A stretch of 64,000 nt of DNA from CALINF01 sp039980455 (GCA_039980455.1 JBDXCG010000006.1:186001-250000); one strand, 5' to 3'. Numbered from the stretch's first letter, positions 1 through 8,722 are shown. Notes: a model not told the origin generated them from the sequence alone. A program made the numbers and translations.

Positions 1-1187
1 CACCATTGCTGATAGCCGAAACCGTTATTGGCAGTCATGGGCGCAATAGCCCGCCCGACTCACTGCTGTATGCAGCTGATCGTTCCATGCGCACGCGGGC
101 TTGGCACCTTCTGGGTTACTTGGCCTGCTTCACCGGGTTTCTCATTTTGTCTTACTACGCAGTGATTGCCGGTTGGGCGTTTGCGTACGCCCAGCAAATG
201 GAAGCGGGCACCTTCTCTTCTGTGAGTGCACAGGGCGTGGGTGAGTTCTTTACGTTGTTCCTCAGTGATTCGCTCCAGATGTTGCAGTGGCACACGCTGT
301 TTCTACTCATGGTGCTTGGAGTAGTGCTGCTCGGCGTGGCCAGAGGGTTGGGTGCGCTTGTGTGGCTGTCGGTGCCAGCCATTATGACCGTGCTGGGTAT
401 TTTGGTGCTGTATTCGCTGGAGAACGGTGATGTGCCTGCAGCGCAGGCGTTCTTGTTTGGCGTGCAGCCACTGGACTTCAACGCAAAGTCGGTGCTGGTT
501 GCGTTGGGTCACGCGTTCTTCACATTGGGCGTGGGTGCAGCTGTTGGCATGAGCTATGGCGCGTATGCTGCGCAGAAGGTACCACTGGCGCGCTCGGTGA
601 TGGCGGTGGCGGTGTTTGACACCGTAGTGGCTCTGGCCGCTGGCATCGCTATTTTCCCGATCGTGTTTGCCAATAACATAGAGCCCTCGATGGGGCCGGG
701 CCTGATGTTTGTCAGCTTGCCCTATGCCTTTGGCAACATGCCCGATGGTGAGCTCTATGGTTTGTTGTTTTTTCTTCTGGTTGTGGTGGCCGCTTGGGGT
801 TCGGCTGTAGCGTTGCTTGAGCCGATTGTGGCGACCGTGAAACAGCGCTTTCGCATACGCAGGCTCACAGCGGTTACGGCGATTGGCGCTGCATTGTGGC
901 TGATGGGCGTTGCTATTATCTTCTCTTTTCGCCCGGCTGCCCCCGATCAGTACTTACAGGACTGGAATTTCTTCCTGCTGCTCGATGCCCTCACGGCTGA
1001 TTGGCTGCTGCCCATAGTGGCGTTGTTCACCGCTATTTTTGTGGGCTGGTGCATGCGGATACCGTTACTTCGGGCAGAGCTGTATCGCGAGTCCAACCTG
1101 TTTTTCTGGCTTCTTGTTTTCTTACTGCGGTATATTGCTCCGCCAGCGATAGGCGTTCTGCTGATCGCCGCGCTGTTGAATCTTTAG
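1..1187 (+). CDS. NSS-family sodium-dependent transporter, 5' truncated
   Basis: This is the C-terminal part of a neurotransmitter:sodium symporter (SNF) family protein, which imports amino acids or similar solutes with Na+. The frame is open to the window start. The first visible residues, PLLIAETVIGSHGR, match the conserved stretch at the second membrane segment (P-x-aE-x-xiG-x-xgr), so roughly 50-60 N-terminal residues, including the unwound first helix that binds Na+, lie outside the window. About ten further hydrophobic segments follow, with the usual short soluble C-terminal end. A TTG at position 6 is not a believable start. The substrate cannot be read from the sequence. It ends 28 bp before ratA on the same strand, so they may share a transcript. 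Confidence 0.85.
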   Translation, partial: PLLIAETVIGSHGRNSPPDSLLYAADRSMRTRAWHLLGYLACFTGFLILSYYAVIAGWAFAYAQQMEAGTFSSVSAQGVGEFFTLFLSDSLQMLQWHTLFLLMVLGVVLLGVARGLGALVWLSVPAIMTVLGILVLYSLENGDVPAAQAFLFGVQPLDFNAKSVLVALGHAFFTLGVGAAVGMSYGAYAAQKVPLARSVMAVAVFDTVVALAAGIAIFPIVFANNIEPSMGPGLMFVSLPYAFGNMPDGELYGLLFFLLVVVAAWGSAVALLEPIVATVKQRFRIRRLTAVTAIGAALWLMGVAIIFSFRPAAPDQYLQDWNFFLLLDALTADWLLPIVALFTAIFVGWCMRIPLLRAELYRESNLFFWLLVFLLRYIAPPAIGVLLIAALLNL

Positions 1188-1215
1188 CCTCGTTTTTGGT
1201 CCATTATTTGCTGAT

Positions 1216-1647
1216 ATGACACGTATTGATCGGAGTTTGCTGCTGCCTTATTTTGCCGAGCAGGTTTATAGCCTGGTGAATGATGTGGAATCTTACCCTC
1301 AGTATATGGACGGCTGTGTGGGGGCAGAAATTCTGCTACGTGAACCGGACCTACTGGAGGCGCGGCTCGATCTTGCCAAAGGCGGAATCAAGCAGAGCTT
1401 TGCAACGCGCAATCGTATGGTAGCGGGCCAAAGCATTGTGCTTGAACTAATAGAAGGGCCGTTTGATCACTTCGCTGGCCGCTGGGACTTTACCAGTTTG
1501 GGTGACCAAGCCTGTAAGGTGAGTCTGGTGTTGGAGTTTCATGTGCGCAACGGTCTGCTAGGCGTTGCGGCAACCCGCTTGTTCGACAAAGTTACCAATA
1601 ACCTGGTGGACTCAGTCGGGCGGCGCGCCAAACAGATGTATGGATAA
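1216..1647 (+). CDS. ratA: RatA-family START/SRPBCC protein
   Basis: A 143-residue START/SRPBCC-fold protein of the RatA/Coq10 group. In E. coli, RatA was described as inhibiting 70S ribosome association. The eukaryotic relative Coq10 binds ubiquinone, and a quinone-related role is an alternative for bacterial members. The full-length domain is visible, with the family start (RSLLLPYFAEQVYSLVNDVESYPQYMDGC), the central GxxxSFxTRN stretch, and the C-terminal helix ending DSVGRRAKQMYG. The ATG at 1216 has no clear Shine-Dalgarno sequence. It overlaps the likely rnfH start (ATGGATAA), the normal ratA-rnfH arrangement in Gammaproteobacteria. Confidence 0.9.
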   Translation: MTRIDRSLLLPYFAEQVYSLVNDVESYPQYMDGCVGAEILLREPDLLEARLDLAKGGIKQSFATRNRMVAGQSIVLELIEGPFDHFAGRWDFTSLGDQACKVSLVLEFHVRNGLLGVAATRLFDKVTNNLVDSVGRRAKQMYG

Positions 1648-1990
1648 CACAATGAGCAACGAACCTTCAGACAACGCGCCTGCCACCATTAAAGTGGAAG
1701 TGGCCTATGCGCTACCCGACAAACAGTCATTGCTTGCTCTGGATGTACCGGCGGGAACGACTGCGATGCAGGCGGCAGAACAATCTGCGTTGGCGCAGCA
1801 GTACGATGAGCTGATAGTGGCCGATGCCAAGCTGGGTATCTTCGGCAAAGTAGTAGCGCCGACGCAGGTGCTGCGTGAGGGTGACAGGGTAGAGATCTAT
1901 CGGCCCCTGATTGCGGACCCCAAGGAGGTGCGCAAGGCGCGTGCTGCGCGGGCTAAAGAACGTCGTTCAGAATCTGACGGTAAGAGTTAG
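1640..1990 (+). CDS. rnfH: RnfH family protein (RatB)
   Basis: A small beta-grasp (ubiquitin-like) protein of the RnfH/RatB family, found next to ratA in many Gammaproteobacteria. Its biochemical role is not firmly established. The core runs from IKVEVAYALPDKQSLLALDVPAG through DRVEIYRPLIADPKEVRKARAARAKE, and the last part is the family signature. I place the start at the ATG at 1640, which overlaps the ratA stop. A second in-frame ATG at 1652 is equally possible and shortens the product by four residues. A longer open frame beginning inside ratA has no family similarity in its extra part. The product is about 116 residues with a basic, probably flexible tail. Confidence 0.85.
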   Translation: MDNTMSNEPSDNAPATIKVEVAYALPDKQSLLALDVPAGTTAMQAAEQSALAQQYDELIVADAKLGIFGKVVAPTQVLREGDRVEIYRPLIADPKEVRKARAARAKERRSESDGKS

Positions 1991-2029
1991 TCAGAGCTGG
2001 TCGTAGCGCAGAAGATAAGAGAAGAATAA

Positions 2030-2470
2030 CTAGCTGGTCTCGCTGGCTTCGTCGGATGCTTCGGCTGGTTCTTCTTCTGCGTCTGCATCCGCGGGCTCGG
2101 CAACAGGGTCTGCAATAGGGTCAGCGGCAGGTGGGGCAGTACTTGCCCACGCTGGAACAACATCACCCGTGACATCCGTCAGTTTGTCGCCATCAAAATG
2201 TACTGTTACGCGTGCTTGTCGCAGAATTTCGTCGCCGTTGCGCAATACGTAGGGGTAATCCCAGCGGTCGGGGTTAAAGGTATCTTCGATCAATGGTGTT
2301 CCCATGATGAAGCGTACCTGGCGCCGGCTCATGCCAACCTTGAGCTGATCGACCATGTCCTGGTCAACCAAATTGCCTTGTTCAACGTTGATTTTGTAAA
2401 CACCCGGAAACCCAACGAAGCCGCAGGCGGGTAAGCACAGAACAAGGAGTGTAATATACAAGGCGCGCAT
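2030..2470 (-). CDS. bamE: Outer membrane assembly lipoprotein BamE
   Basis: BamE (SmpA/OmlA) is the small lipoprotein of the BAM complex that folds beta-barrel proteins into the outer membrane. The signal peptide ends in a lipobox LPAC, with the lipidated cysteine at residue 16. The core GVYKINVEQGNLVDQDMVDQ followed by VGMSRRQVRFIMGTPL is the family signature. After about residue 107 there is an acidic, Ala/Pro-rich tail of roughly 40 residues (repeated Ala-Asp-Pro and Glu-Glu stretches) that is longer than in E. coli. It converges with rnfH and diverges from fur across a 75-bp gap. Confidence 0.93.
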   Translation of the reverse strand: MRALYITLLVLCLPACGFVGFPGVYKINVEQGNLVDQDMVDQLKVGMSRRQVRFIMGTPLIEDTFNPDRWDYPYVLRNGDEILRQARVTVHFDGDKLTDVTGDVVPAWASTAPPAADPIADPVAEPADADAEEEPAEASDEASETS

Positions 2471-2489
2471 GGGGCGGAAACTTCCACTT

Positions 2490-2515
2490 CGGGTATTGGG
2501 GTGGCATGATACCCG
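2490..2515. promoter_or_regulatory. Inverted repeat in the bamE-fur divergent promoter region
   Basis: CGGGTAT (2490-2496) and ATACCCG (2509-2515) form a perfect 7-bp inverted repeat separated by 12 bp. It lies in the 75-bp gap between the divergent bamE and fur genes, so it must sit in or next to at least one promoter. It does not resemble a Fur box. It could be an operator for an unknown dimeric regulator or a chance palindrome. Confidence 0.4.
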
Positions 2516-2545
2516 TACTCAACTGGACAGAGAACCCCCCGCACC

Positions 2546-2962
2546 ATGACAGAGGAAAATCAGGAGTTACGCAAAGCGGGGCTCAAGGTCACTTTGCCGC
2601 GCGTAAAGATCCTGCAGATTCTTGAATCTTCAGGCACTGGCCGTCAGCATATGAGCGCTGAGGACGTGTATGGCGCGTTGCGCGATGCCGGCGAAGACGT
2701 GGGTTTGGCCACGGTTTACCGTGTGCTCACGCAGTTTGAAACCGCAGGGCTGGTGACTCGACACAATTTCGAGACAGGCCACTCGGTGTTTGAGATCGAC
2801 AAGGGCGAGCACCATGATCACATGGTTGAGATGTCCAGCGGAGAAGTGATCGAGTTTCATGACGATGTGATCGAACAGCGCCAGCGGGAAATTGCCGCCA
2901 GCCATGGCTTCGAACTGATTGATCACTCATTGGTGTTGTACGTTCGCAAGGCCAGGGAATAA
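2546..2962 (+). CDS. fur: Ferric uptake regulator Fur, cysteine-free
   Basis: A 138-residue Fur protein, an iron-responsive repressor that binds DNA as a metal-loaded dimer. The N-terminal winged helix (LKVTLPRVKILQ, then EDVGLATVYRVLTQF) and the C-terminal metal-binding and dimerisation domain are complete. The regulatory-site motif HHDH is at residues 89-92. The E. coli-type CxxC structural zinc motif is absent: the stretch reads HMVEMSSGEVIEF, and the whole protein has no cysteine. Pseudomonas-type Fur has lost the second cysteine in the same place. The position between bamE and recN is the conserved gammaproteobacterial one. Confidence 0.96.
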   Translation: MTEENQELRKAGLKVTLPRVKILQILESSGTGRQHMSAEDVYGALRDAGEDVGLATVYRVLTQFETAGLVTRHNFETGHSVFEIDKGEHHDHMVEMSSGEVIEFHDDVIEQRQREIAASHGFELIDHSLVLYVRKARE

Positions 2963-3021
2963 ACGCCCAGCGATAAGCAGTGTGTGTTTAGCGCTCGTTA
3001 AGCACTAAATAGGATTCTTGC

Positions 3022-4680
3022 TCAAGAACCTGCCGATTCAACCATCTCTCGTGCGTGTGCTAGCGACTGGTCGGTAATTTTGACCCCGCCTAGCATACGA
3101 GCGACTTCTTGTACGGTTTGTTCGCTGTCCAATAAGTGCAGTGAGGTGCTCACGTTGCTCTTTGAGGCCGTTTTACTCACCTGCAGGTGCTGCTGCCCCT
3201 GAGCCGCAACCTGCGGCAAGTGCGTCACGCACAATACCTGTGCCTTGGCCGCAAGATCACGCAACAGCTTACCCACAACCTCTGCCACGGCGCCGCCGAT
3301 GCCCACATCCACCTCGTCGAATACCATGCTCGGCACAGTATCAACATTGGCCGTCACCACCTGAATTGCCAGGCTGATACGCGACAGTTCGCCCCCAGAG
3401 GCGATTTTTCCCAGCGGCTGCGTGGGCGCTCCCGGATTGGTGCTGATCAGAAATTCCACATCTTCCTGTCCCTGCGGGTGAGGGTCACTCGACTCGCGGG
3501 GTAGCAGCGCCACCTCAAAGACACATTGCTCCATGGCCAGCGTGCTGAGCACGGCTGTTGCTTGGGTAACCAACTTTTTGGCAGCGCGCCGACGCTGTTT
3601 GGTGAGCTTGCCTGCGGCGGTCCCATATTGAGTTGCGAGTGCTGCCAGGTTTTCTTCCAATACGCCGATACGCTCGCCACTGCCGGTAAGTCCGTCGAGC
3701 TCTTCCTGTAATGTGGCGTGCTTCTCTGCCAGCTGCTCGGGCTGTACGCGATGTTTGCGGGCTATGGCGTAAACACTCTCCAGCCTACGCTGCACCAGAT
3801 CGAGTCGCTCGGGATCGAGCTCTATACTGTCGCTGTACGCTTGCAGCTCGCTGCGCGCTTCATTGATTTGAATGGCAGCAGAGTCCAGTAACTCACGCAC
3901 ATCCACCACCTGCTTACCCACATGGGCGTCGCCATCGAGCAAGTGTAATGCTTGCCGTGTACCGGCTTCCTGTGTCACGCACAGGGTGAGTGATTCATGT
4001 ACTGAGGCCAGAATCTCCTCTGCATTGGCCAGCTGCTTGTGCTCCAGCTCCATCTTTCCTAATTCGCCCTCAGCCAGCGCCAGCTCATTGAGTTCATCCA
4101 CTTGATAACCCAACAGCTGGGCACGAGCAGCCTGCTCATCCTGCGCGCTAGTGAGTAGCTGTAACTCGTGTTTGTCGCGCAACCAGCTTGAGGCCAGTGT
4201 TTCGATCTCGGTTGCCAGCTTCTGGTGTCCGGCAAACGCGTCTACCAACGCCCGCTGGGTTGCTTTGCGCAGTAGTGACTGGTGGGCATGCTGGCTGTGA
4301 ATGTCGATTAGGTGCTCGCCCAGCGCGGTGCAATCCTGAAGGGTGGAGGTACTGCCATTAATATAGGCGCGCGAGCGACCCTCGGCGGTCACCACGCGGC
4401 GCAACAATACTTCATCACCTGCCAGCAGGTCGCGAGAGCGCAGCCATTCCTGTGCCAACGGTATAGCGCTGATATCAAATTCAGCGGCGATCTCAGCCCG
4501 ATCACTGCCCGGGCGGATTGCCTTTGGGTCGGCCCGATCGCCCAGACACAGCGCCAGAGCGTCGAGCATAATGGACTTGCCCGCACCTGTTTCACCGGTT
4601 ATCACGGTCATACCTGGCGCAAACTCCATCTCGAGTGTTTCGACGATGGTGTAGTTCTGAATACTGATGTGAGAAAGCAT
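3022..4680 (-). CDS. recN: DNA repair protein RecN
   Basis: RecN is an SMC-like ATPase that acts in double-strand-break repair. The product is 552 residues, the normal length. The Walker A motif GETGAGKS is near residues 29-36. A long coiled-coil middle follows. The ABC signature ASGGELSRISLAIQ and the Walker B stretch MVFDEVDVGIGG are in the C-terminal part. It is convergent with fur and diverges from hrcA over a 138-bp gap. RecN is normally SOS-controlled. I did not find a clear LexA box in the short upstream region. Confidence 0.97.
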   Translation of the reverse strand: MLSHISIQNYTIVETLEMEFAPGMTVITGETGAGKSIMLDALALCLGDRADPKAIRPGSDRAEIAAEFDISAIPLAQEWLRSRDLLAGDEVLLRRVVTAEGRSRAYINGSTSTLQDCTALGEHLIDIHSQHAHQSLLRKATQRALVDAFAGHQKLATEIETLASSWLRDKHELQLLTSAQDEQAARAQLLGYQVDELNELALAEGELGKMELEHKQLANAEEILASVHESLTLCVTQEAGTRQALHLLDGDAHVGKQVVDVRELLDSAAIQINEARSELQAYSDSIELDPERLDLVQRRLESVYAIARKHRVQPEQLAEKHATLQEELDGLTGSGERIGVLEENLAALATQYGTAAGKLTKQRRRAAKKLVTQATAVLSTLAMEQCVFEVALLPRESSDPHPQGQEDVEFLISTNPGAPTQPLGKIASGGELSRISLAIQVVTANVDTVPSMVFDEVDVGIGGAVAEVVGKLLRDLAAKAQVLCVTHLPQVAAQGQQHLQVSKTASKSNVSTSLHLLDSEQTVQEVARMLGGVKITDQSLAHAREMVESAGS

Positions 4681-4818
4681 GAGAGGTGGCTGCAGCTGTT
4701 TCAGTTGTTATACCTCAGAAACACGCTGGCATAAACATCAGCGCGTCTTAATGCGCTCTGGCTTTGTAATTTGCAAAGGCTGTGATACAAACAAGACAGG
4801 AGGAGCGACGACTGATCT

Positions 4819-5853
4819 ATGACAAAATTTGATATCCCTGATCGTGCTCAGATGCTGTTAAAAGCACTGGTAGAGCGACATATTCGCGACGGTCAGCCCG
4901 TTGGCTCTCGCACACTCCTGGAAGAAGCGGGGCTGCCGGTAAGTACGGCAACAATTCGCAATGTGATGTCGGATCTGGAAGATCGTGGCTATCTTCACTC
5001 TCCTCATACCTCTGCAGGCCGGGTACCTACCGCCATGGGTTACCGCTTGTTCGTGGATAGTCTGTTGCAGATGCAGCCGCTCGAAGACGATGCGATGGCA
5101 ACCCTGCGCAGCGAGTTGAACCCCGATAAATCTGCCAAACAACTGGTGCAAACGGCCTCGTCACTGCTGTCGAGCATTACTGCTCAGGCGGGTTTGGTAA
5201 CCGTGCCCAGGCAAGAGACCAATCAGCTGCGTCAGGTGGAATTTTTGCCACTCTCGGGTGATCGCGTGCTGGTGATTCTGGTGATCAATGAGCGAGAAGT
5301 GCAGAACCGCATCATCCATACGCGGCGAGTATTTTCTGAAGACGAACTGCGGGAGGCCGCTGCGCTGGTGAACAAGCGCTATGCCGGTCAGCCATTGCAC
5401 CTGGCCCAGGACGCAATACTGCACGAGATGCAGGAGGCGCGCAGCCAGATTGATGGCTACCTTCAGGCAGCCCTGGATCTGGCCAACCAGGCCCTCGATA
5501 GCGAGGAGTCGGCCGATGAGTACGTGGTTGCGGGTGAATCTCGCCTGGTCGGTAATGCCACGCCAGAAGAGTTGGGCAAGCTGCGTGAGCTGTTTGATGC
5601 ATTTGAGCGCAAAAAGGATATTTTGCACCTGCTAGAGCGCTGCTCACGGGCCGATGGTGTGCAAATATTCATTGGCGAAGAAGCCGGCTACGATGCGTTT
5701 GGCGACTATAGCGTGGTAACAGCGCCGTATTCTGACGGCTTAAAACCGCTGGGCGTGCTGGGTGTGATTGGCCCCACCCGTATGGCTTATGAGCGAGTTA
5801 TACCCATTGTGGATGTCACAGCCAGGATGCTCAGCTCCGCACTTGCCAAATAG
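4819..5853 (+). CDS. hrcA: Heat-inducible transcription repressor HrcA
   Basis: HrcA represses heat-shock operons by binding CIRCE elements, and its activity depends on GroEL. The product is 344 residues. The N-terminal winged-helix domain (DRAQMLLKALVERHIRDGQPVGS, then PVSTATIRNVMSDLEDRGYLHSPHTSAGRVPT) is strongly conserved, followed by the GAF-like dimerisation domain and the C-terminal GPTRMAYERVIPIVD signature. A good ribosome binding site (AGGAGG) precedes the ATG. I found no CIRCE inverted repeat (TTAGCACTC-N9-GAGTGCTAA) near hrcA, grpE or dnaK, so its target is probably outside the window (for example groESL). Confidence 0.96.
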   Translation: MTKFDIPDRAQMLLKALVERHIRDGQPVGSRTLLEEAGLPVSTATIRNVMSDLEDRGYLHSPHTSAGRVPTAMGYRLFVDSLLQMQPLEDDAMATLRSELNPDKSAKQLVQTASSLLSSITAQAGLVTVPRQETNQLRQVEFLPLSGDRVLVILVINEREVQNRIIHTRRVFSEDELREAAALVNKRYAGQPLHLAQDAILHEMQEARSQIDGYLQAALDLANQALDSEESADEYVVAGESRLVGNATPEELGKLRELFDAFERKKDILHLLERCSRADGVQIFIGEEAGYDAFGDYSVVTAPYSDGLKPLGVLGVIGPTRMAYERVIPIVDVTARMLSSALAK

Positions 5854-5917
5854 GGACTGGCACCCGATTTACTCCGAATTTACCTCTTAGCCATCATTTT
5901 TGGCCATCAAACCCCGT

Positions 5918-5941
5918 TTTGAGGCCTTAAACCCCCTCAAA
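5918..5941 (+). other. Hairpin in the hrcA-grpE gap
   Basis: TTTGAGG (5918-5924) pairs with CCTCAAA (5935-5941) around a 10-nt loop. There is no T-run after it, so it is at best a weak terminator for hrcA. It lies just upstream of the sigma-32-type promoter of grpE. The 196-bp gap is otherwise made of short, related C- and T-rich segments with no gene. Confidence 0.35.
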
Positions 5942-5965
5942 CTGCCAAAAACTCCTCGTTTTAGC

Positions 5966-5991
5966 CTTGAACTGCCGCCTTTTGACCCCAT
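5966..5991 (+). promoter_or_regulatory. Sigma-32 (RpoH) heat-shock promoter of grpE
   Basis: CTTGAA at 5966-5971 and CCCCAT at 5986-5991 are separated by 14 bp. This matches the RpoH consensus (CTTGAA, 11-16 bp, CCCCATnT) very well. Transcription would start around 5998, about 50-70 bp before the grpE start. It would give heat-shock control of grpE-dnaK-dnaJ by RpoH. Confidence 0.75.
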
Positions 5992-6049
5992 ACCGCTGTT
6001 GAGATGAACGCATCGGCCAGTTTTGGTTGATGCAAACCGGGATTTAGCC

Positions 6050-6664
6050 ATGAGATGGAGTCGTAAGGTGGCAGACAAAGAGAACGAACAGGCAGAGCAA
6101 CACGCAGGCGAAGAGGCAGCGCACTCACCAGAGAATGCGGCTGCACAAGAAGAGCCAAACTCAAATGACGATGCTGGCGACGCAGCAGGCGAGCCCACGC
6201 TCGAAGATATGGTTACGCAGTTACAGGACGATGTCGCCGCTGCTAAAGACGCCGCGCTGCGCGCGCAGGCCGACGCTCAAAATGTAAAAAGACGAGCAGA
6301 GCAGGATGTGGAGAAAGCCCGCAAGTTTGCGCTGGAGAGCTTTAGTAAAGAGTTGCTGCCGGTGGTAGATAACCTGGAGCGGGCACTGGAGTCTGCCTCT
6401 GGTGACGAAGAAGTGGTTAAGCCGATCGCCGAAGGCGTACAGCTCACTCTGAAGAGTTTCCTGGACGCGCTGACAAAGTTCAACGTGGCAGTTGTTGATC
6501 CTGTGGGCGAACCGTTCGACCCCAATCTTCACCAGGCCATGAGCATGGTTGAGAACCCCGATGTAGAGCCCAATACAGTGCTTACCGTATTGCAAAAAGG
6601 CTACACCCTGAACGGCCGCCTGGTGCGCCCGGCCATGGTGATGGTCAGCAAGAGCCCTGCATAA
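6050..6664 (+). CDS. grpE: Nucleotide exchange factor GrpE
   Basis: GrpE is the ADP-release factor of DnaK. The product has an acidic, disordered N-terminal part, a long helix (from about TLEDMVTQLQDDVAAAKD to the FALESFSKELLPVVDNLERALE stretch), and the C-terminal beta-domain with the signature VEPNTVLTVLQKGYTLNGR. The ATG at 6050 gives about 204 residues. A GTG at 6068 (encoding VADKENEQ) has a better-spaced GGAG at 6057-6060 and may be the real start. A TTG at 6023 lies near the start of the transcript and is unlikely. It follows an RpoH promoter and precedes dnaK. Confidence 0.94.
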   Translation: MRWSRKVADKENEQAEQHAGEEAAHSPENAAAQEEPNSNDDAGDAAGEPTLEDMVTQLQDDVAAAKDAALRAQADAQNVKRRAEQDVEKARKFALESFSKELLPVVDNLERALESASGDEEVVKPIAEGVQLTLKSFLDALTKFNVAVVDPVGEPFDPNLHQAMSMVENPDVEPNTVLTVLQKGYTLNGRLVRPAMVMVSKSPA

Positions 6665-6702
6665 ATTAACTGACAAAAAGTGGGGTTTTTGCGCGAGCTG
6701 CC

Positions 6703-6730
6703 CTTGAATTCGGTCTTATCGGGCCAATAT
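6703..6730 (+). promoter_or_regulatory. Possible weak heat-shock promoter before dnaK
   Basis: CTTGAA at 6703-6708 is a perfect RpoH -35 element. The -10 region about 15 bp downstream (GGCCAATAT) matches CCCCATnT poorly. It may allow extra dnaK transcription beyond readthrough from grpE, but it is a weak call. Confidence 0.3.
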
Positions 6731-6790
6731 AGATACCAACGAAATGAATGATGGACCGGATGAACCCGGTTCAATTGAAGGAGAGAAACA

Positions 6791-8722
6791 ATGGGTAAGA
6801 TTATCGGAATAGACCTGGGAACTACCAACTCCTGTGTGTCAGTCCTCGATGGCGACAAGCCGCGTGTAATTGAGAATGCAGAAGGCGATCGCACTACGCC
6901 TTCTATCGTAGGTTACACCGATGAAGGTGAGATTCTGGTAGGTCAGAGCGCAAAGCGTCAGGCCGTAACCAATCCACACAACACACTGTACGCGGTGAAG
7001 CGTTTGATCGGCCGTAAGTTTAAAGACGATGTCGTACAAAAAGACATCAGCATGGTGCCTTACAAGATCGTTGAATCTGATAACGGCGATGCATGGGTGC
7101 AGGCCAAAGAAGACAAAATGGCGCCCCCACAGGTATCAGCAGAAGTACTGCGCAAGATGAAGAAAACGGCTGAAGAGTTTCTGGGTGAGCCAGTGACCGA
7201 AGCGGTTATCACAGTACCTGCATACTTTAACGATTCGCAGCGTCAGGCAACCAAGGACGCGGGAAAGATTGCGGGTCTGGATGTAAAGCGCATCATCAAT
7301 GAGCCTACTGCGGCCGCTCTGGCCTACGGTATGGACAAGGCCAAGGGCGATCACACGATTGCTGTGTATGACTTGGGTGGTGGTACGTTCGATATCTCAA
7401 TCATCGAAATCGCTGAAGTCGATGGCGAGCACCAGTTTGAAGTGCTCTCAACCAACGGCGACACGTTCCTTGGTGGTGAAGATTTTGACCTGCGTCTGAT
7501 CGAGTATCTGGCAGAGGAATTCAAGAAAGAGAGCGGTATCGATTTGCACAACGATCCGCTGGCACTGCAGCGTCTGAAAGAAGCTGCAGAAAAAGCCAAG
7601 ATCGAACTGTCTACTGCGCAGCAGACTGAAGTAAACCTGCCCTATATTACGGCTGATGCTTCTGGTCCTAAGCACTTGGTAGTTAAGATGTCTCGTGCAA
7701 AGCTTGAGTCTCTGGTTGAAGAACTTGTAACCCGCTCTATGGAGCCGGTTAAGTTGGCACTGAAAGATGCCGGCCTTAGCCCCAGCGAAATTGACGACGT
7801 GATTCTGGTGGGCGGGCAAACCCGTATGCCAATGGTACAGAAGCAAGTGGCTGACTACTTCGGCAAGGAGCCTCGCAAGGACGTAAACCCTGATGAAGCG
7901 GTAGCGATGGGTGCTTCTATCCAGGGCGCGGTATTGTCGGGCGATGTGAAAGACGTATTGCTGCTTGACGTAACTCCGCTGACGCTGGGTATCGAGACTA
8001 TGGGTGGCGTAGCGACTCCGTTGATCGACAAGAACACGACGATCCCAACGAAGAAGTCGCAGATATTCTCAACAGCAGACGACAACCAGACCGCTGTAAC
8101 CATTCACGTGGTTCAGGGCGAGCGCAAGCAAGCCGGTCAAAACAAGTCACTGGGCCGTTTCGACCTGGCAGACATTCCGCCTTCACCACGCGGTATGCCT
8201 CAGATCGAAGTTACCTTTGACTTAGATGCCAACGGTATCTTGCATGTAGGTGCGCAGGACAAGGCGACGGGCAAAGAGCAGTCGATTCGTATCACTGCAT
8301 CAGGTGGTTTGACCGATGAAGATATCGAGCAAATGGTTGCCGATGCCGAGGCGAATGCCGACGCAGATGCGAAGTTCGAAGAGCTGATCACGTCTCGCAA
8401 TACGTGCGATGGTTTGGTTCACGCGACCAAGAAGACTCTGGAAGAGGCCGGTGAGCACGCAACGGACGAAGAGAAAGCGGCGATTGAAGCTGCGATCACT
8501 GAAGCCGAGGAAGCACTGAAGGCAGACGATAAGGATGCCATCGATGCAGCAGCTACCAAGCTGACTGAGGTAACAGGTCCTGTAGCGCAGAAGATGTACG
8601 CTGCGCAGGCAGAGGCAGCTGAAGGTGCACCCGAAGCTGGTGCCGAGCAGGAAAGTGCAGCAGCTGACGATGCAGTAGATGCAGAGTTTGAGGAAGTGAA
8701 AGACGACAAGAAAGAAGCGTAA
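6791..8722 (+). CDS. dnaK: Chaperone protein DnaK (Hsp70)
   Basis: DnaK is the ATP-dependent Hsp70 chaperone. The product is 643 residues, the usual length. Signatures visible are IIGIDLGTTNSCVSVLDG at the N-terminus, VYDLGGGTFDISIIEI, and ILVGGQTRMPMVQK, followed by the substrate-binding domain (DVTPLTLGIET) and the helical lid. The C-terminal tail is acidic and ends EEVKDDKKEA, close to the EEVKD motif that helps recruit partners. The ribosome binding site GAAGGAGAG is strong. It is cotranscribed with grpE and probably partly with dnaJ. Confidence 0.98.
   Translation: MGKIIGIDLGTTNSCVSVLDGDKPRVIENAEGDRTTPSIVGYTDEGEILVGQSAKRQAVTNPHNTLYAVKRLIGRKFKDDVVQKDISMVPYKIVESDNGDAWVQAKEDKMAPPQVSAEVLRKMKKTAEEFLGEPVTEAVITVPAYFNDSQRQATKDAGKIAGLDVKRIINEPTAAALAYGMDKAKGDHTIAVYDLGGGTFDISIIEIAEVDGEHQFEVLSTNGDTFLGGEDFDLRLIEYLAEEFKKESGIDLHNDPLALQRLKEAAEKAKIELSTAQQTEVNLPYITADASGPKHLVVKMSRAKLESLVEELVTRSMEPVKLALKDAGLSPSEIDDVILVGGQTRMPMVQKQVADYFGKEPRKDVNPDEAVAMGASIQGAVLSGDVKDVLLLDVTPLTLGIETMGGVATPLIDKNTTIPTKKSQIFSTADDNQTAVTIHVVQGERKQAGQNKSLGRFDLADIPPSPRGMPQIEVTFDLDANGILHVGAQDKATGKEQSIRITASGGLTDEDIEQMVADAEANADADAKFEELITSRNTCDGLVHATKKTLEEAGEHATDEEKAAIEAAITEAEEALKADDKDAIDAAATKLTEVTGPVAQKMYAAQAEAAEGAPEAGAEQESAAADDAVDAEFEEVKDDKKEA

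Noticed and set aside
4681..6790. CIRCE operator for HrcA
   Set aside because: I read both intergenic regions and found no TTAGCACTC-N9-GAGTGCTAA or close variant.
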